DNA of 64,000 bases from Bombus terrestris (Eukaryota; Arthropoda; Insecta; Hymenoptera; Apidae): positions 11,895,501 to 11,959,500 of the forward strand of contig NC_063273.1 in assembly GCF_910591885.1 (NCBI RefSeq), written 5' to 3'. The stretch's first letter is position 1. Every line of letters starts with the position of its first letter. Of the stretch, positions 1-12,540 are shown piece after piece. A model generated the notes under the pieces. It worked only from the letters and a program-made list of their open reading frames with translations, was not told the origin of the DNA and did no database searches. Made by a program: the position numbers and the translations under genes.

Positions 1-440
1 AATTTGATTTATTTCGAATAACTATTGTACAAGCAATTTGCACTAAAATATGGGAACTAAACTCATAGTTCAAACTAAACTATATTACAAATATAATCAA
101 TCTTCCTCCTATATCCCAATATCAATAATCAATATTCCTACAGAAACATAATCCTAATATAACAATATACCTAATCGGTATTTCTATAGAAATTAATCTA
201 AAGAACAATCAATCAATCAAAAAGAACACAATCCCTACGTAGGTGTAGCTCAATATCACACATCAACGATTAATTCAGTTTTCACTATCACTAAACCCAT
301 CTTAACCAATCTCAAAATTTATTGAAAATTTCCATATTCTTTGCCCAAATAACGAAAGTCCCGATCCTTCGACTCTTATCGAACACGCTCATATCGGCTC
401 GAATCGAAGCCAAGTAAGTCAAGAGTCAGAGTAAAACAAT
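1..440. other. AT-rich DNA, nothing recognised
   Basis: A-rich sequence without a convincing open frame, repeat or RNA gene. It ends where a CpG-rich block begins. Confidence 0.6.
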
Positions 441-960
441 TCGATTGTCCAAACTTCTTGCGCGTTTCCAATACTTCTGTTCGTCGCGAGCGAATATCGA
501 GATTCAGCCGGAGACCTAGAAATATTCATATCGACTCTTCAACTTCGAGGACCCGTGCATAGAGGTTCCTACTTCATAAATCGAACGGGATACGACGACC
601 ATGAAGGTCGGACAAACGAAATTTCACCGAACGATTCGCGGCCGACTTGTGTTCGCTTATTTTCTTCCTCCACCATCGTCGCCATCGCGTTTTACACGGC
701 GCAACGGAATTCGTTCGACGAGAGCGTAATCGGTCGTTCTTGCTTCGAGTTCAATGCGTGAAACGTTTTGTCCCTCGCGCTCGCACCGTTCAGCCGGAAC
801 AGGAATGGGGTAACAACGATTTCCAAGTTCCTCGTTCGTGAGATTGGATCGTGAGACGAGGGAATTGCTGTCAGTTGGCCGCGTTGCTTGATTTATGCAG
901 CCGGGTTATTGTGCGAATTATTGGGAAATAAAGCGAAGGTGGCAAGGTATTGCTGAAAGG
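441..960. other. CpG-rich block, possible regulatory DNA
   Basis: GC and CpG content rise sharply against both flanks. Two overlapping short frames (555-761 and 647-841) run through it in different frames. That is expected where stop codons are scarce, and neither resembles a known protein. It could be a cis-regulatory element or an unrecognised exon. The sequence alone does not decide. Confidence 0.3.
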
Positions 961-1670
961 ATGTCGAGGGTTGTATGAGGAATGGGAATGTCGGATTCGC
1001 TTTTTCGGTTTTTCTTTTCACAGTATTTTATTTCCTTGGTTATGCATGTAATATACTTTTTTCCATGAGGTTTTTTTTTGGTATTCGATTTCTCGGTTTG
1101 CCGGTTTTCTCCTATTCTTCGTAGTGTGTTCTATTTCCCGGGTTATGCATCTTATATCTACAGATGCGTAACATTCTTTTCTCTGTTACTTTTCTGATAG
1201 GTTCCTTAGTATTGGTTATTTTTTGTTGACGCTTCTTCCTTTTTGTCTGAAGTCTCTTATTTTCCAAACGATACATTACTATCTTACCTGTTGTTAGATT
1301 TCTTGCTTATTTTCTGCTATTTTCTTCTTTCGTTTACTCTGGAGTATATTTTGTGCACTGTACATGTGACGTTCTTTTGTCTGTTGTTCTTTTTTGTGTT
1401 ATTGCATTTTTCGGTTATTTTCTATTTTCTCTCTTTCTCTTTTTACGCGGACTTTATCCTTTAGGTCGTGTCTATCATTCTTTTTTGTATTCTTTCTTTT
1501 TATAACGAAAATTGAAAGAAATTTTACATTGTATATGTTAAAAAAAGAAAAAAAAGAAAGAGAACTTCTATTACAAAAGGGAGAAAACTGTGGTATTCTA
1601 TCGTTTATTTATTTCTCTTTTTATCGAATACACTAAATTTATAGTCGATATAAACTTCATACAACCTTGA
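961..1670. other. T-rich / pyrimidine-rich stretch
   Basis: The plus strand is dominated by T and C runs, especially 1010-1500. Frames here translate to Phe/Leu/Ser-rich low-complexity peptides and are compositional artefacts. No gene is supported. Confidence 0.5.
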
Positions 1671-2340
1671 CCAAACTTCCAAATCCTCACCCTTTCCCGT
1701 CTCCCGTCCATTCGTCTAAATACTCGACCACCTAGACTTCAACTTCGAACAACTATTTTACGACACCGCAATGTTTCTTCGACCGGAGTAGGAAAGAGTG
1801 TTTTACACGTTGAAAAGAAGGGCGAACCAGCTGGGGCAGATCCATGGTGGCCGGTTAGCCGTCGTGAACGTCATAATTTCGCTTGGCATGGTCGAAGGGG
1901 CGGACGTGATTACAGATTTATCGACTTAATTTTTCCGACCGGGCCAGTTGTCGAAGTTTCTACGTTTATCGGCCGACAAGTCGAACAAACGAAGTAACAG
2001 TCGTTTCGATGGTGGTTCGTACGGAAGTCGAATCGATGCTCTTAAAAGGAGCAACCGGGCACGGATTGACGTACCGGATGTCGAGTTTCTCCGGAAAGAG
2101 TGCGCGCGCCCGCCTCGTGTTTTAAACGGTCCAACGGGTGCCATTCCTCCGGAACGAAGGATGGCCGACAGGGGAAAGGAATGGTAGCGGAATGACCAGG
2201 AATAAGAAGGTTCCCAACAGAGTGGAAGGATCAATGAACGTATTTCGGACGATAGTAGAGGGGAAGTGGAAGATTTACAGGGGTACCGAAAGAAAGTTTT
2301 CAGGGTAAAATTCTGTGGCCATCTGATAAGTTAATTGAAT
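1671..2340. other. CpG-rich block (core about 1790-2250)
   Basis: A GC-rich core in AT-rich DNA. Overlapping frames occur on both strands (1948-2187 plus, 1926-2234 minus), as expected of GC-rich non-coding DNA. Neither has a recognisable domain. Confidence 0.3.
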
Positions 2341-2960
2341 ATTTTCGACTTATTTTCATAGTCGAACAAGTTAAGTGATTGTAGATTGAACATAGATTCC
2401 AACGGAGGAAATGGAATCGAGATCGTAGAAGTAGATTCTTCGAGATTTTTAAGGTGTTTGGAATAATGCGATGATTATGTAAGAGTGGTAACGTCGAACA
2501 GTTTTTGGAGACTTTAATACGGTCTTATGGCCAGATTTTTCTTTTTGCTATTGCAATAATAAATCGAGTTAAGTCATTGTAAATAGGAGATAAATTTGAA
2601 CGGAGAAAATAGAATGAAGATTGTAGAAATAGATCTTTTTTAGTATGTTTGGGGAATGTTGAAAATAGCGTAGAGTATACTTGGAGACGATTATGTATGG
2701 TTCCACGGATTTATTTGACGCTTGCAGAGAATTTTATTAATATCTCTTCGTTATTTTAATAATAAACCGAGTTAAAGGATCACAGCTAGAAAGTAGTTTT
2801 AAACGGAGCAGGTATAATAAAGATTGTAGAAATAGGTATTTCGAGTAGCTTTAAAGTGTCTCGAAAATAATGTAAAATGTACCTTCATAGTTATACGAGA
2901 ACAATGTAATATAAGAAGAGTAGATTTTTCCTTAGATATATTTAATACTTTCACAAGATC
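2341..2960. repeat. Degenerate tandem array, three ~200-bp units
   Basis: Three diverged head-to-tail units align on a shared order of words: a GTTAAG-type anchor at 2370, 2568 and 2771, then AACGGAG, then GATTGTAGAAATAG or a close variant, then a TTTGG/TCTCG-AATAATG-like end. Anchor spacing is 198 and 203 bp. Similarity is clear by eye but heavily eroded, so the duplications are old. There is no coding potential. Confidence 0.75.
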
Positions 2961-4230
2961 TTCTAAATTGTGCACACTTGTACGTAGTAGTTTACTGTTT
3001 TCTTACTTCCTTCGTTACACGTAGTAATATAATTCGCCTTAAACATCTGCATCTTCCTCGCAGTTTTGTTTAACGTATAAAAATAAATGAATTAAAATAT
3101 CTCAAGTACCAACACAAATAAAACTTCGTAATTTTATAGATTTACGCCGCATTTTTTTATTCTTTTTATATTTTGGAGATTCGAATGATCTTTAGTAAAG
3201 TACACCAATGAAGATTATTTTCCTTATTTCTCTCCATTTTGCAAGTTTGGCAATATAGTCATCAGCAGTTTGATTGTCGCAAAAGAATATCATAAAATAC
3301 GTTACAAAGTTCGTCAAAAAATTCCCAAGGGAACCCCAAAGGAAGCTTAACCAACAACAGAAAACGAACAACTGTAGAACAAGTTACAAAGTAACAACCA
3401 AACCTATAGACATATATACTTTAACACAAATTCATATATACCTACATATACAAACTTCTTAACAAAGCAAAAGAAGCGGCAAAGCGAAAGACAACAAGTA
3501 CAAACTAGTGAAAGAAACTTGTGTAGAAACGGAACGTACCTCGAGGAATACGCTGGAGAAAAAGAGGGTTGGCGAGAGATGTTTATGGGGAAACGCAGTG
3601 GGGCTATAGCCTAAAGATGCCAGCTTGCGTTCGAAGCGAGACGGTGGCATAATTGATGGCGGTGGAGTATCAATGAGGGTCGATTCGTAAAGAACCCGTG
3701 TTTTTCGCAAGTGACGCACGCAGGAAGGTACATTGACTCCTTTCAGCCGACCTGGTTGTCCATTTTCATCCTCACGAGTTCTCGTAAGAAACCTCTCAAG
3801 ATTATGGGACTTTCTTTTTTTCTTTTCTCCCTCTTGGTGCCCTCAATTGCACTCGTCTCTGTCGTAGCAAGCCGCAAGCATTAATTTCACCTTTCCCCAG
3901 GCCAGGATTTAGTTTTCGCGGTTTCACTCGGGATAATTCTCGCGTTTCTCGCGATTGATGCGCCCCAGAAGATACACCCCTCCCTTTTTCTACGCTTTCG
4001 CCCTTTATCTTCTGTCTCCCTTTTGCCGACCCCTTTTTACCAACTTTTCCTCCGGACTCTCTTTGTTTCACCGCCTGACAAAAAGCCTCTCAGCAGTATG
4101 AAACCGACTTTTTCTACGAACGATAGTCATGTATTAATTCTACTTTCCGCGATGGAACGCCACGAACGTCGATAGACTCAGAATTTTTTCACGTTCGACA
4201 TAGACAAATTTCGGTATGAAATCCACTACG
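2961..4230. other. No feature to 3520, then mixed-composition DNA
   Basis: 2961-3520 is AT-rich with nothing recognised. From 3521 to 4230 GC rises and the plus strand shifts from purine-rich to pyrimidine-rich (about 3800-4070), which produces Lys/Arg-rich minus-strand frames of no apparent meaning. Confidence 0.45.
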
Positions 4231-4850
4231 GGTTTATAAGGTGATTATGTCTTCTTTGACGCTTTGGTGGTACCCGAACACTCTTGGAATGCTTACAGAA
4301 TACCAACAACTGAATAAATTTAACTCTTACGGTTTATTTGGAAGTATTTACTTGTTAATCGCTTTGACTTTCGTGCCTTTTTTCTTTGCTTCACTTTTAT
4401 TGGTTTGCGAATTGTTGGTTTGAGTTCTTCAATTTTTCAAAAATTAACCTTTTATCGAATAATGGAAATGTTTTCTCCGTCAATTTCATAGAAACTTGAA
4501 ATATACTTCTTCGAATGTTTTTTGAAAGAGAATATAATGTATAGCAAAATTCAAAATCGGTTTTGCTAAAGATATTATTATTACAAATTATTATTTTCTT
4601 GCAACCGTAGTAAATTCGTTCTTGAAGACGTAAATTGTACAAGAATAAGAAAATACTATAATACATATGAAAAATATAATAGCTCGATATATTGTATGGC
4701 AATTAAACACAATTCCAGTTTTCAAAATAAATGAACACTTTTTTACCATCTTTTACTATATTTGGTCATTGTCACGAATCAGACTTAACATTACATTCAG
4801 TGATTCACCTTAAATCTATCGAAACTATTGACCAGGCAAATTCGTCGCTA
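4231..4850. other. AT-rich DNA, nothing recognised
   Basis: Ordinary AT-rich sequence. Frames on both strands are short and have no protein-like features beyond hydrophobic bias. Confidence 0.5.
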
Positions 4851-5009
4851 TAACAGCAGACAGAACGATAGACGAATCGATCGTCGCCGAAGGAAACAAC
4901 GAAGTCTACGAAATAAATGGCGAAGTATAGTATACCAGTAGTCGATGCATAAACCGCGGAAACGCATAAATCCGTTTAAAGCCCATTCGAGCTGCCTTCG
5001 AAGTTAAGT

Positions 5010-5055
<46 letters not shown>

Positions 5056-5480
5056 ACGAGAATAAAATTCGGCCCGTGTCTTGCGTAAATTTCTATCGAT
5101 TCGTAAATCTCTGAAATTAAGCGCGACAAAGCGAGCCTGTTACAAGAAGTAAAAGTGCTCCTCCTCGTCGTTCAGTTCTCCAGAGACTTATTCCAGCCGG
5201 TCATGCTTGTTTTCCTCATCGAGCTTTGTACTCGTAAATACGTGAAACTTTCCTCCTTCCTTCCCCTTCTAACAGACAAAAAGGGTCAAGTACGTTTCTT
5301 TGCCGATTGGTCAATTAATTCTCTCGCTTCGTCCTCCGATGTTTCGAGTTTCACGATTCGTTAACGCGAGAGACTTTTTCGCTGCCGGATGACTGACGTG
5401 ACGACTTCCGGTGTCCCTGCTGCGAACCATTTTTAGTTCCTCTGTTTCGACCGTAGCGTGATTGAGGTTCGCATTGAATC
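4851..5480. other. CpG-rich block containing a microsatellite
   Basis: Moderately GC-rich DNA around the (AG)n tract at 5013-5050. Short overlapping frames on opposite strands (5155-5364 plus, 5351-5596 minus) lack recognisable domains. Confidence 0.3.
5013..5050. repeat. (AG)n microsatellite
   Basis: About 19 uninterrupted AG dinucleotides, followed by a short G-rich tail. It is long enough to be length-polymorphic. Confidence 0.95.
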
Positions 5481-6320
5481 GTGTGTTGAACTAGTTTTTC
5501 CTTGGGGAGGTAAATTCTTTCAATGAGAAATTTGTTCTTGCACCTTAGATAAATCCCGAGGATTCTAGTGACCTTTCCTTGGTTACTCAATAGCACTGTT
5601 TCGTGATAGGCTTATTAAATAACTTGAAGATAAAATTTGTGCCATAATTGAGACATTTAACATATTCAGTGATCCACGTAATAGCGCTACATATGTGATA
5701 TAATCTATGTTATACAAATTATTCTGTAATATATTTATAAACTTCTGCACCGCACATTTTCATATTTTTTAATTTTCTCTTGGTAACTCAGTATCGTCAT
5801 ATATAGTATCATCGTATGTAGAGGTATATCAAAGCATCTACATAGTAACTCGGATTCCACATGAAACGTGTTAAGAGTGTCTTACGTTAAGTAAAGTTCT
5901 GTTGAATTTACAGATGAAATTTTCGTGTGAAATGTAAACTGTCAAATTGAAATGGGACTTGAAATGCTTATCAAACTTATACTCTTACTACGTCGCGTAC
6001 TTGAAATCGCCAACAGATCCATAATTCTCTTGATAGAATCTAAATGGAGAAAATACTGATCTAAAAAATATTAAATGAAACATTGATTAAGCGAAAACAC
6101 AAAATTCAACTAAGTAAATTCATTGGAAAAAAATTGTTATCATACATTTTTTCTTCTTAACAAGGTTATACAATTTTAGACAAATTTAGAAATATTATAT
6201 GTTAGAAAAATTTGAAAATATTTTAACAAAATTTGAGAATGGTAAAATCATTTTCGACATATTCGATATGTTTTTTCCCAAACATTCAGACGTTCCATAA
6301 ACACGACACTTCAAGAAGTT
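5481..6320. other. AT-rich DNA, nothing recognised
   Basis: AT-rich sequence with no supported gene, repeat array or RNA. Confidence 0.5.
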
Positions 6321-6950
6321 TGCCCAGTCTACAGGGCATTAAGCCTCCCTTTCTTCGGCTGTCTTCTTACCCCACTCACTGCGATATCGAGTGACATAAT
6401 TCATGGTAAACAAACGGTTTCTTTACCTGTCAGACGCGAAGAAAACTACCATTGTACGCCCAACTCTATCTTCGAGTTCTTCTTTCCCAGTCGACAGAAA
6501 AAATTTCTTTCTCACTCTCATTCGTCGCTCACCCTTGGAATTGAAAGCCTTTCAGCCGGTAAGTAACTAGAAAACACGGTTTAATTTCAGTCCTCGTCGA
6601 CTGTTCTGGTCATTAAGCGGGGCGATACGCGACTTACAAGCACTTTTTCCCACTGGTATACCTACAAAACTCTATTGACTTTTTCGTACTCTCTCCATTC
6701 TCTTCTACTACCCTCTCTTTGGTTTACGCCACTTCACCTGCTTCTATTTCCGATTTCTATCTATTTACCCCCGCCTTGGTTCGCACTGCTTTTGCTCCTT
6801 TCATTTCGTGTTCTTCTTGTTTTCTCGTTTCTTGACTCCTTGATTCTTGTTTTTTTTTTCATTTTCTACGTGCTTTTTAGCTCCTGTATAGTTTTGTACG
6901 ATTGCATGGTGCATGTATGCAGGCGGGGTAAAACGTGTTAGAAGTCGAAA
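6321..6950. other. Pyrimidine-rich stretch
   Basis: After a short CpG-containing start, the plus strand is strongly T/C-rich (about 6660-6890). The frame at 6675-6941 is a Leu/Phe/Ser-rich translation of this bias, not a gene. Confidence 0.45.
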
Positions 6951-7059
6951 CTGTTTTCCAGTGAATTTTTCAAATTGTGTTTTCGATGGTTGCGAATGGA
7001 TGTGTAAGTAGAAGGTAAATTTGGGAATTTGTATGTTCGAGACATCAATGATTTGACGG

Positions 7060-7215
7060 TTTGCAAAATTGGAAGATTTAGAAATTTGAAAGTTTATATA
7101 TAGAAGTTTGAAAATGAAAGTATTTGAAACCTTGGAAATGTGGAACTTTGGAGATTTGAAACTTTAAAGATTCGAAATGTCGGAAACTCGAAAGTTCAGA
7201 TATTTGATCATTTCA
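7060..7215. repeat. Short-unit degenerate repeat (GAAATTTG-like)
   Basis: Roughly ten loosely conserved words of the type GGAAATTTGAAA or GAAACTTTGGAG follow one another with irregular 8-14 bp spacing. It is a decayed simple-sequence array without coding sense. Confidence 0.6.
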
Positions 7216-9028
7216 AAAATATTGGCGTATAAACCAATACGCGAACGACTTTGTAAAGATCCAGAAGGTGTAATAAAATTACTTTGTAACGACTGTTTTG
7301 GAATGATAATACACACACGTAAACGTAAGTTATCTAATCTCACTTAACACCGCATAAATTCGAGGCTTCAATTAATTTAAATCTTCATTAAAGAACAATC
7401 TTATTCAACAACAAACGAAACGAAGCAGTTACCAGCTCATTCTTTCGATTAACGATAATTTCGTTAATTAGAGACGGGTACGGGTGTAAGCACGAAATAA
7501 TTAACGGGTAGTGAAACGATTTCAGTCACGTTTGTGGCTAGCCAGCCGCGATACGAAGAGTAACAAGTTACAGTGTACTTTGTGCGTCGTTGAATTCAAT
7601 TAATACTTCCATTTCGTGCAACTTTCTACCCTTCCTTGTTATGAAATAACAGGCTGATGATCATTGTTATCGTGCATGTATCAATTAATGAAACATTCAC
7701 AATTGTGTAGCGATATTGAAATATCTCGCGGTCCTTCGATCACCGAATAATTAAAATTATAGATCTAAAAGTATCTTTAAAATGAAAAGAAGTAAAAGTA
7801 TTTTTAGAATGAAATTCAGTATGAGATATGTTGAAATAGAATATAACGGCAGTATTTTAAAAATGGTTGAAAATAGAGAAAAATGTATCGTACAGGAAAA
7901 TTAGACAGTTTTAAATAATCCTATCAGTACGAAACGATTAGGTAAATTTTCTTATGATAGACGATAATTAACTATGAATACAATAATGATAGATATATAT
8001 CAAATAAAGGAAACACGACATCTATCTGAAAGATATTCGAGAAAATATATATATATAAAATATTGTGACACATCCAGGTTAACCTTTCCAAATCTCCGCA
8101 CGTAAATATTTCGGTGAAATTGGCTCGAGCACGACATTTGAAACATCAAAAACGCGTTTACTTTACAATCGAGTGATTTTACGAATACCATTACACTGTT
8201 CCTTCGACGTAACGATCTTGTTTGTTCTATTCGGACAGGCAGACAGAGAAAGAGGCCTGGAATCACGAGCGGCCCCGGAAGAGGCGTTCTTGTTGAAATT
8301 TTTACGAGCTTCGAGCTGCAAGATTCGCACAGGACAAACGTTTTTCGCGGGTGTCACGCGAAAAGTGCCATTCATCTCGCGCTTTGTTTTCACCCTCGTA
8401 TCTTTCTCCAGCCTGACAAGCTTCCTTCCCTTGTCTCTCTCTCTTTCTGTGTCCGAGACGATGCCACCGTGAAAAATCTGCCACGGGTTACAGATTCTTT
8501 CTCCACCTGAATCCCGTCCAGCCCGATTTCATTACTCACTGTTAACGTATTTCTACTGTGAATGATCTCTTGGACACTGGAAACTACGTGAAACAGAGTT
8601 CACAAAGACTTCTAGGTTGCTTTGTGTGGCTAATTGGCGATTTGTGAAAACCTTTTTTCAATATAATTGTGTGTGTGTTTTACGACATATTATAAGTATT
8701 CATTAGCACCGTTATGAGACTGACTATCGTAATTACATTGATATAGTTTGAATCTAATTTAAAAATAGATATTAAAATTACAAGATGTTTAGCATGAGTA
8801 CAATGGTTATAAAAAGTATTTGTACAAATTCTTATTTTCCAATGAAGCGTTTTTTTATAACGTTCTACATTTTGTTTCCACAATGTTTTATAATCACGTA
8901 AAAGTACTATTACACTATACGAAATTTGTTATATTTATCTAATTAAATAACAGATAAGTACAATAATAAATTCAATTTTATACGAATACTTTTCTTAGGA
9001 AAGATCACGAGGGAATTAATTACGTACA
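7216..9028. other. AT-rich DNA with a CpG-rich block at about 8160-8540
   Basis: Mostly AT-rich. The central block is GC-richer and carries short overlapping frames on both strands (8173-8472 plus, 8163-8393 and 8302-8484 minus) with no recognisable domain. It is probably non-coding. Confidence 0.4.
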
Positions 9029-9033
9029 GTGTA

Positions 9034-9634
9034 TGTTTCAACCGTTCGCGGAGAGACGCGATCGCGAGATAACGCGTCAACGAGAGTCGTAAATTCTCGT
9101 TACGATTAAACAATCGACGCCACGAACTGATTGATCCCCTATTTCTATTACGTGAATAGAGGTGGTTGGAATGAGTGCATACGGAAAACTACACTGGATT
9201 TGTTAATAAAAGTTTAATAAATAATAAAGAAGCAACAATTACAGTCAACGATCAACAATTAAGAACGAAAATATAACAATCAAGGTTTGGTTAATGGTTT
9301 GCTTATAACGAGACCTGTCGTATTTCGCAGCTTGAGATAGACTAATTGATACATTTGTTCGAAACCATGGAGTCTTTTTTTTTGTCGCCCTTCGATATCC
9401 CTACTACACGTGTGTTTATTAGATGTACCGTGGCGGTCGCCGCGTATGCGTTCTTCTGAGAATTCGGCAAAAGAAACATAGAGATATCGATGGTAGATTG
9501 GGCACGTCGGTATTGTGCTTTGATGGCATAGCTCTTTGTATCGCGAAGCCGTTGAAAAGTTCCGTGGTCGATGCCGCCACAAATTAAAGTTTACTTGAAC
9601 GCTTCATTTGAAAGATGATTGGCAAACCGTAACA
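9034..9634 (-). mobile_element. Solo LTR, copy 1 (601 bp)
   Basis: Read on the minus strand it begins TGTTACGG and ends GAAACA, giving canonical TG..CA ends. The 5-bp target duplication GTGTA is perfect at 9029-9033 and 9635-9639. The segment 9070-9175 is clearly homologous to the two other LTR copies, including an inverted repeat at 9079-9101 and a TGGTTG-ending second hairpin. It lacks the 9-bp minisatellite found in the longer copies and differs over most of its 3' plus-strand half, so it is a shorter subfamily. No internal retroelement sequence adjoins it, which fits loss by LTR-LTR recombination. Ty3/Gypsy and BEL/Pao both fit a 5-bp duplication. I cannot choose between them. Confidence 0.85.
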
Positions 9635-9639
9635 GTGTA

Positions 9640-10523
9640 TATAATACAAATACAATATGTTACATATAATAATTATCCTCGTTATTCGGTGAGATCACTT
9701 TTAACATTTATTATATAGTTAAAATAACTATTCATGCCGTATACTGATTTTTTGTTATTAAATATTAAATATATATTTTCAATAATGTATCTTCGTATAC
9801 ATATAAAAAAAATAAATGACTTGTGAAGCTGGCCAGAATGGATTTCAGCATGATTCGTGGAACTGTAAGCATTCTGAGGTATTGTTCGCAGGCGTTATCG
9901 ATTACGAAGCGTAAAAACTGATTCGCTGGATACACAAATGTGTCCAATCGAAGACAGCAGCAGCAGAAACCAAGGGGCAAAGATTGATGGTGCAGCAACG
10001 CAAAGAGAATCGTTCGGGATGAATTCGAATTTTTCGCGTTTCACGCACTAAGTAGCCGTCCCTCGGTGGTAAAGGAACCATAGAGAAACTTCCATCAGGC
10101 TGTTATATCCCCCACGATGACGTAGGTTAATCTTACCTACTTCGTTGCGGGAATTCATCGTGGTCAACAAAAAGACGAAGCGAATCGCGGACCATGATTT
10201 TACGGAACGAACAGTGGATTTCCGGGCGATCTACCATTGTTTTTCTTAGTTTATCCTCTTCTTCACCACCCATTCTTCTTCTTTTTACACGTTTCTTCTA
10301 TTCTTTCGTTTTGTTTTGACTTTTGCTTCGTTTGTTCCGATAGCTACGCGGAATATATTTTTTTTTAGTATTTAATTTGTTCTTCTTCGTTTTTATAACG
10401 GGACTCTTGATGTTTTTGCATTTCGGAATATTCATTTCGTTTTAGAGTTTCTTTATTTATAGAGATTCTTCGTACGTTTAACCTCTATTTTATGATGAAC
10501 TTTTCCTTACCTCTTGCAAAACG
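9640..10523. other. AT-rich DNA, CpG-rich block 9820-10230, then pyrimidine-rich
   Basis: No gene is recognised. The central block has raised GC. From 10230 to about 10400 the plus strand becomes T/C-rich. Confidence 0.4.
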
Positions 10524-10810
10524 AGGATTATGAATAATTTGAAATTTTTGTTCTAATAGAAGAATTAAGAATTATAATTATATCGAGGAATAATTATTTG
10601 GAATTGTAGAATTTTTGATAGAAGAGCCCCCCATTTTTCGAATTATTTTCTCCTAGTTGGAGAGGAGGATTGTGATTGATCACAATTTTTAACTGTAACA
10701 AGAGAATTAAGAATTCAAATAGATTAATAAATATTCAAATAGAATATTCAAATAATAAATATTCAAATAGAGGAATAATTATTTAGAATTTTAGAATCTC
10801 CAATAGGAAA
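10524..10810. repeat. Degenerate two-copy tandem duplication
   Basis: Copy 1 (10524-10625) and copy 2 (10666-10810) share, in order, AGGATT, AGAATTAAGAATT, GAGGAATAATTATTT and a GAATTxTAGAATxT end. The starts are 142 bp apart, but the GAGGAATAATTATTT words are 185 bp apart, because copy 2 has gained about 43 bp of repeated ATTCAAATA words (about 10713-10769). Confidence 0.75.
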
Positions 10811-11716
10811 GCTAGGAACTAATAGCTGGTGTAAATTGATCTTTTAACGACAAGACGAAGAATAAGTAATCACAGTATTCAAAGTGTCAAGCCCGAGTCC
10901 CCAATTCGTGTTTCATACATTTTTAATGAACTTTCGTCGACTTACGACGATTTCCACATAAACTTTATCTTAGTGGAGAAGTTAAGACTTGGTAGAAAAT
11001 GGATGTTCGGTGTATTTTTGACGGTAGACTGACTGTTCCGGGGAAATTGACAGTTTCGACAACGGTGGCCGCTAGTTCTGAATAGTTCTCCGCGCAAAAC
11101 CGCAGAACGAACACCAGAATGGTTACGATCGCTGCATCAGTTTCCCAGAAATGTACTTCCGGCACGTCCTTCCGGTTAATCGGACAGTTTCGGAATTCGT
11201 TCCAAATAGTTGTCGAAGAGTTTCGCGGGTCACGATGCCTGGCGACCGAGGATTTTCTAAAATCGAGCCATCGAAAATGGCGCACAAACCAGACCGTCGT
11301 TCGGGACACTTATGAACTTCGTTCGACCAATTACGTTTAGTCCAATTTCGTGAATTGTCAGATGTAACGAGCGTTTCCGGAATGGTATGATAGGTTAGGT
11401 GTAATGGCACGTGCCAAGCATATTGTTCCCCTTTATTAAAACTTTAATCCTCCGACATATGATTTTTTAGAAATTAATACTTTTCATTTTTCAATAATTT
11501 TAAAACTGTCACAATAATGTAAAACTTTAATGTAAAACTGTCAAGTTAATGTAAGGTGTGAATAGATTATACAAAAATGTTTATCAGTAATCGTCGGTAA
11601 AATTCGAACTAAGATTGAAGTTCAAACTAAACTCTTATATGACAGATTTAGAGTAGATTCCCTTTTAACACATTCAACATGATGTAAGGTACCGGTGACC
11701 ATTATATGAATTTGTA
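10811..11716. other. CpG-rich block (10960-11340) in AT-rich DNA
   Basis: Frames on both strands overlap in the GC-rich block (11119-11340 plus, 10965-11309 and 11123-11410 minus). None resembles a known protein. A regulatory element is as likely as an exon. Confidence 0.3.
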
Positions 11717-12094
11717 GATCGCATTGAAATCACCGGCACTGCTTTTACCGACAACAATTCACCGACACTGGACTCAATCGACAACAACTTTGACCGACAA
11801 CAGTTTTAATCGACGACAATATTAACCGATAACAACAATCGACACAGAGTTTAACCAATTGTTTACAGCAAGTTCGAACAAAGTACGAGTTTGGTTTAGA
11901 GTATTATATCAGTCTGCGTTTTAGCTTTGTTCACGTAGAAATTTATATCTCAATCGTCATTGTTATCGGTTAATATCGTCGGCGGTTAAAGCTGTCGTTG
12001 GTCAAGATTGTTGAGCCATCAAGTCCAGCGTCGGTGATTTGTTGTTCGTAAAATCAGTGTTGATGAAGTCCCTATCGGTGATTTCAATGAGATC
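11717..12094. mobile_element. Foldback-like element with repeat-built inverted arms
   Basis: The left arm (about 11717-11836) and right arm (about 11959-12094) are inverted copies that align end to end with one gap of about 12 bp and roughly 80% identity by eye. They enclose a loop of about 120 bp. Each arm is itself a row of ~16-bp direct repeats, consensus near ACCGACAACAATTTTA on the left arm. Long inverted repeats made of internal tandem repeats are the hallmark of Foldback-type elements. Outer boundaries and a target duplication could not be fixed, and no transposase is present. Confidence 0.75.
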
Positions 12095-12540
12095 CGAATT
12101 TGTAATATACGTATGACGCATAATTTGTAATAGAATGTAATTGAGTAAAATTAATTATATATTTGATTATTCATTTTAAATTAATAATAGCCATGATTAA
12201 AGAAATATCTACGATTGAACTAGAAAGTCGGCAGAAATTGACCGCACGGTGAACATGTTAACCAGTTCTTATGATACTGTACTTCCAACCGAATTTAAAA
12301 AAAAAACTGAAAAAAATAATGGCCAGTACTATAAAAGTGCATTTAATCTCACAAAAGTTTATTCATCGTTTAAAATATATCCGGAAACAATGAAAAAATC
12401 GGTACGAAAATTGCGGAAAGCACGTGTAATATTTTGAAATATTTCTATAATCGGGGCTCGTTTGACAAAAATAAGCTTCCGTAAAATTGGTTAACAGTGT
12501 CCAAACAAGTTTTCAATTTTATCCCTGAACAGTCGATAGT
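12095..12540. other. AT-rich DNA, nothing recognised
   Basis: The 62-codon frame at 12249-12437 is Lys-rich and resembles no known family. No gene is supported. Confidence 0.4.

Noticed and set aside
12090..12103. 14-nt match to the 3' half of the miR-10 family (AGATCCGAATTTGT)
   Set aside because: The conserved 5' seed of miR-10 is missing, and the word lies at the edge of the foldback arm, whose partner strand does not form a miRNA-like hairpin with it.
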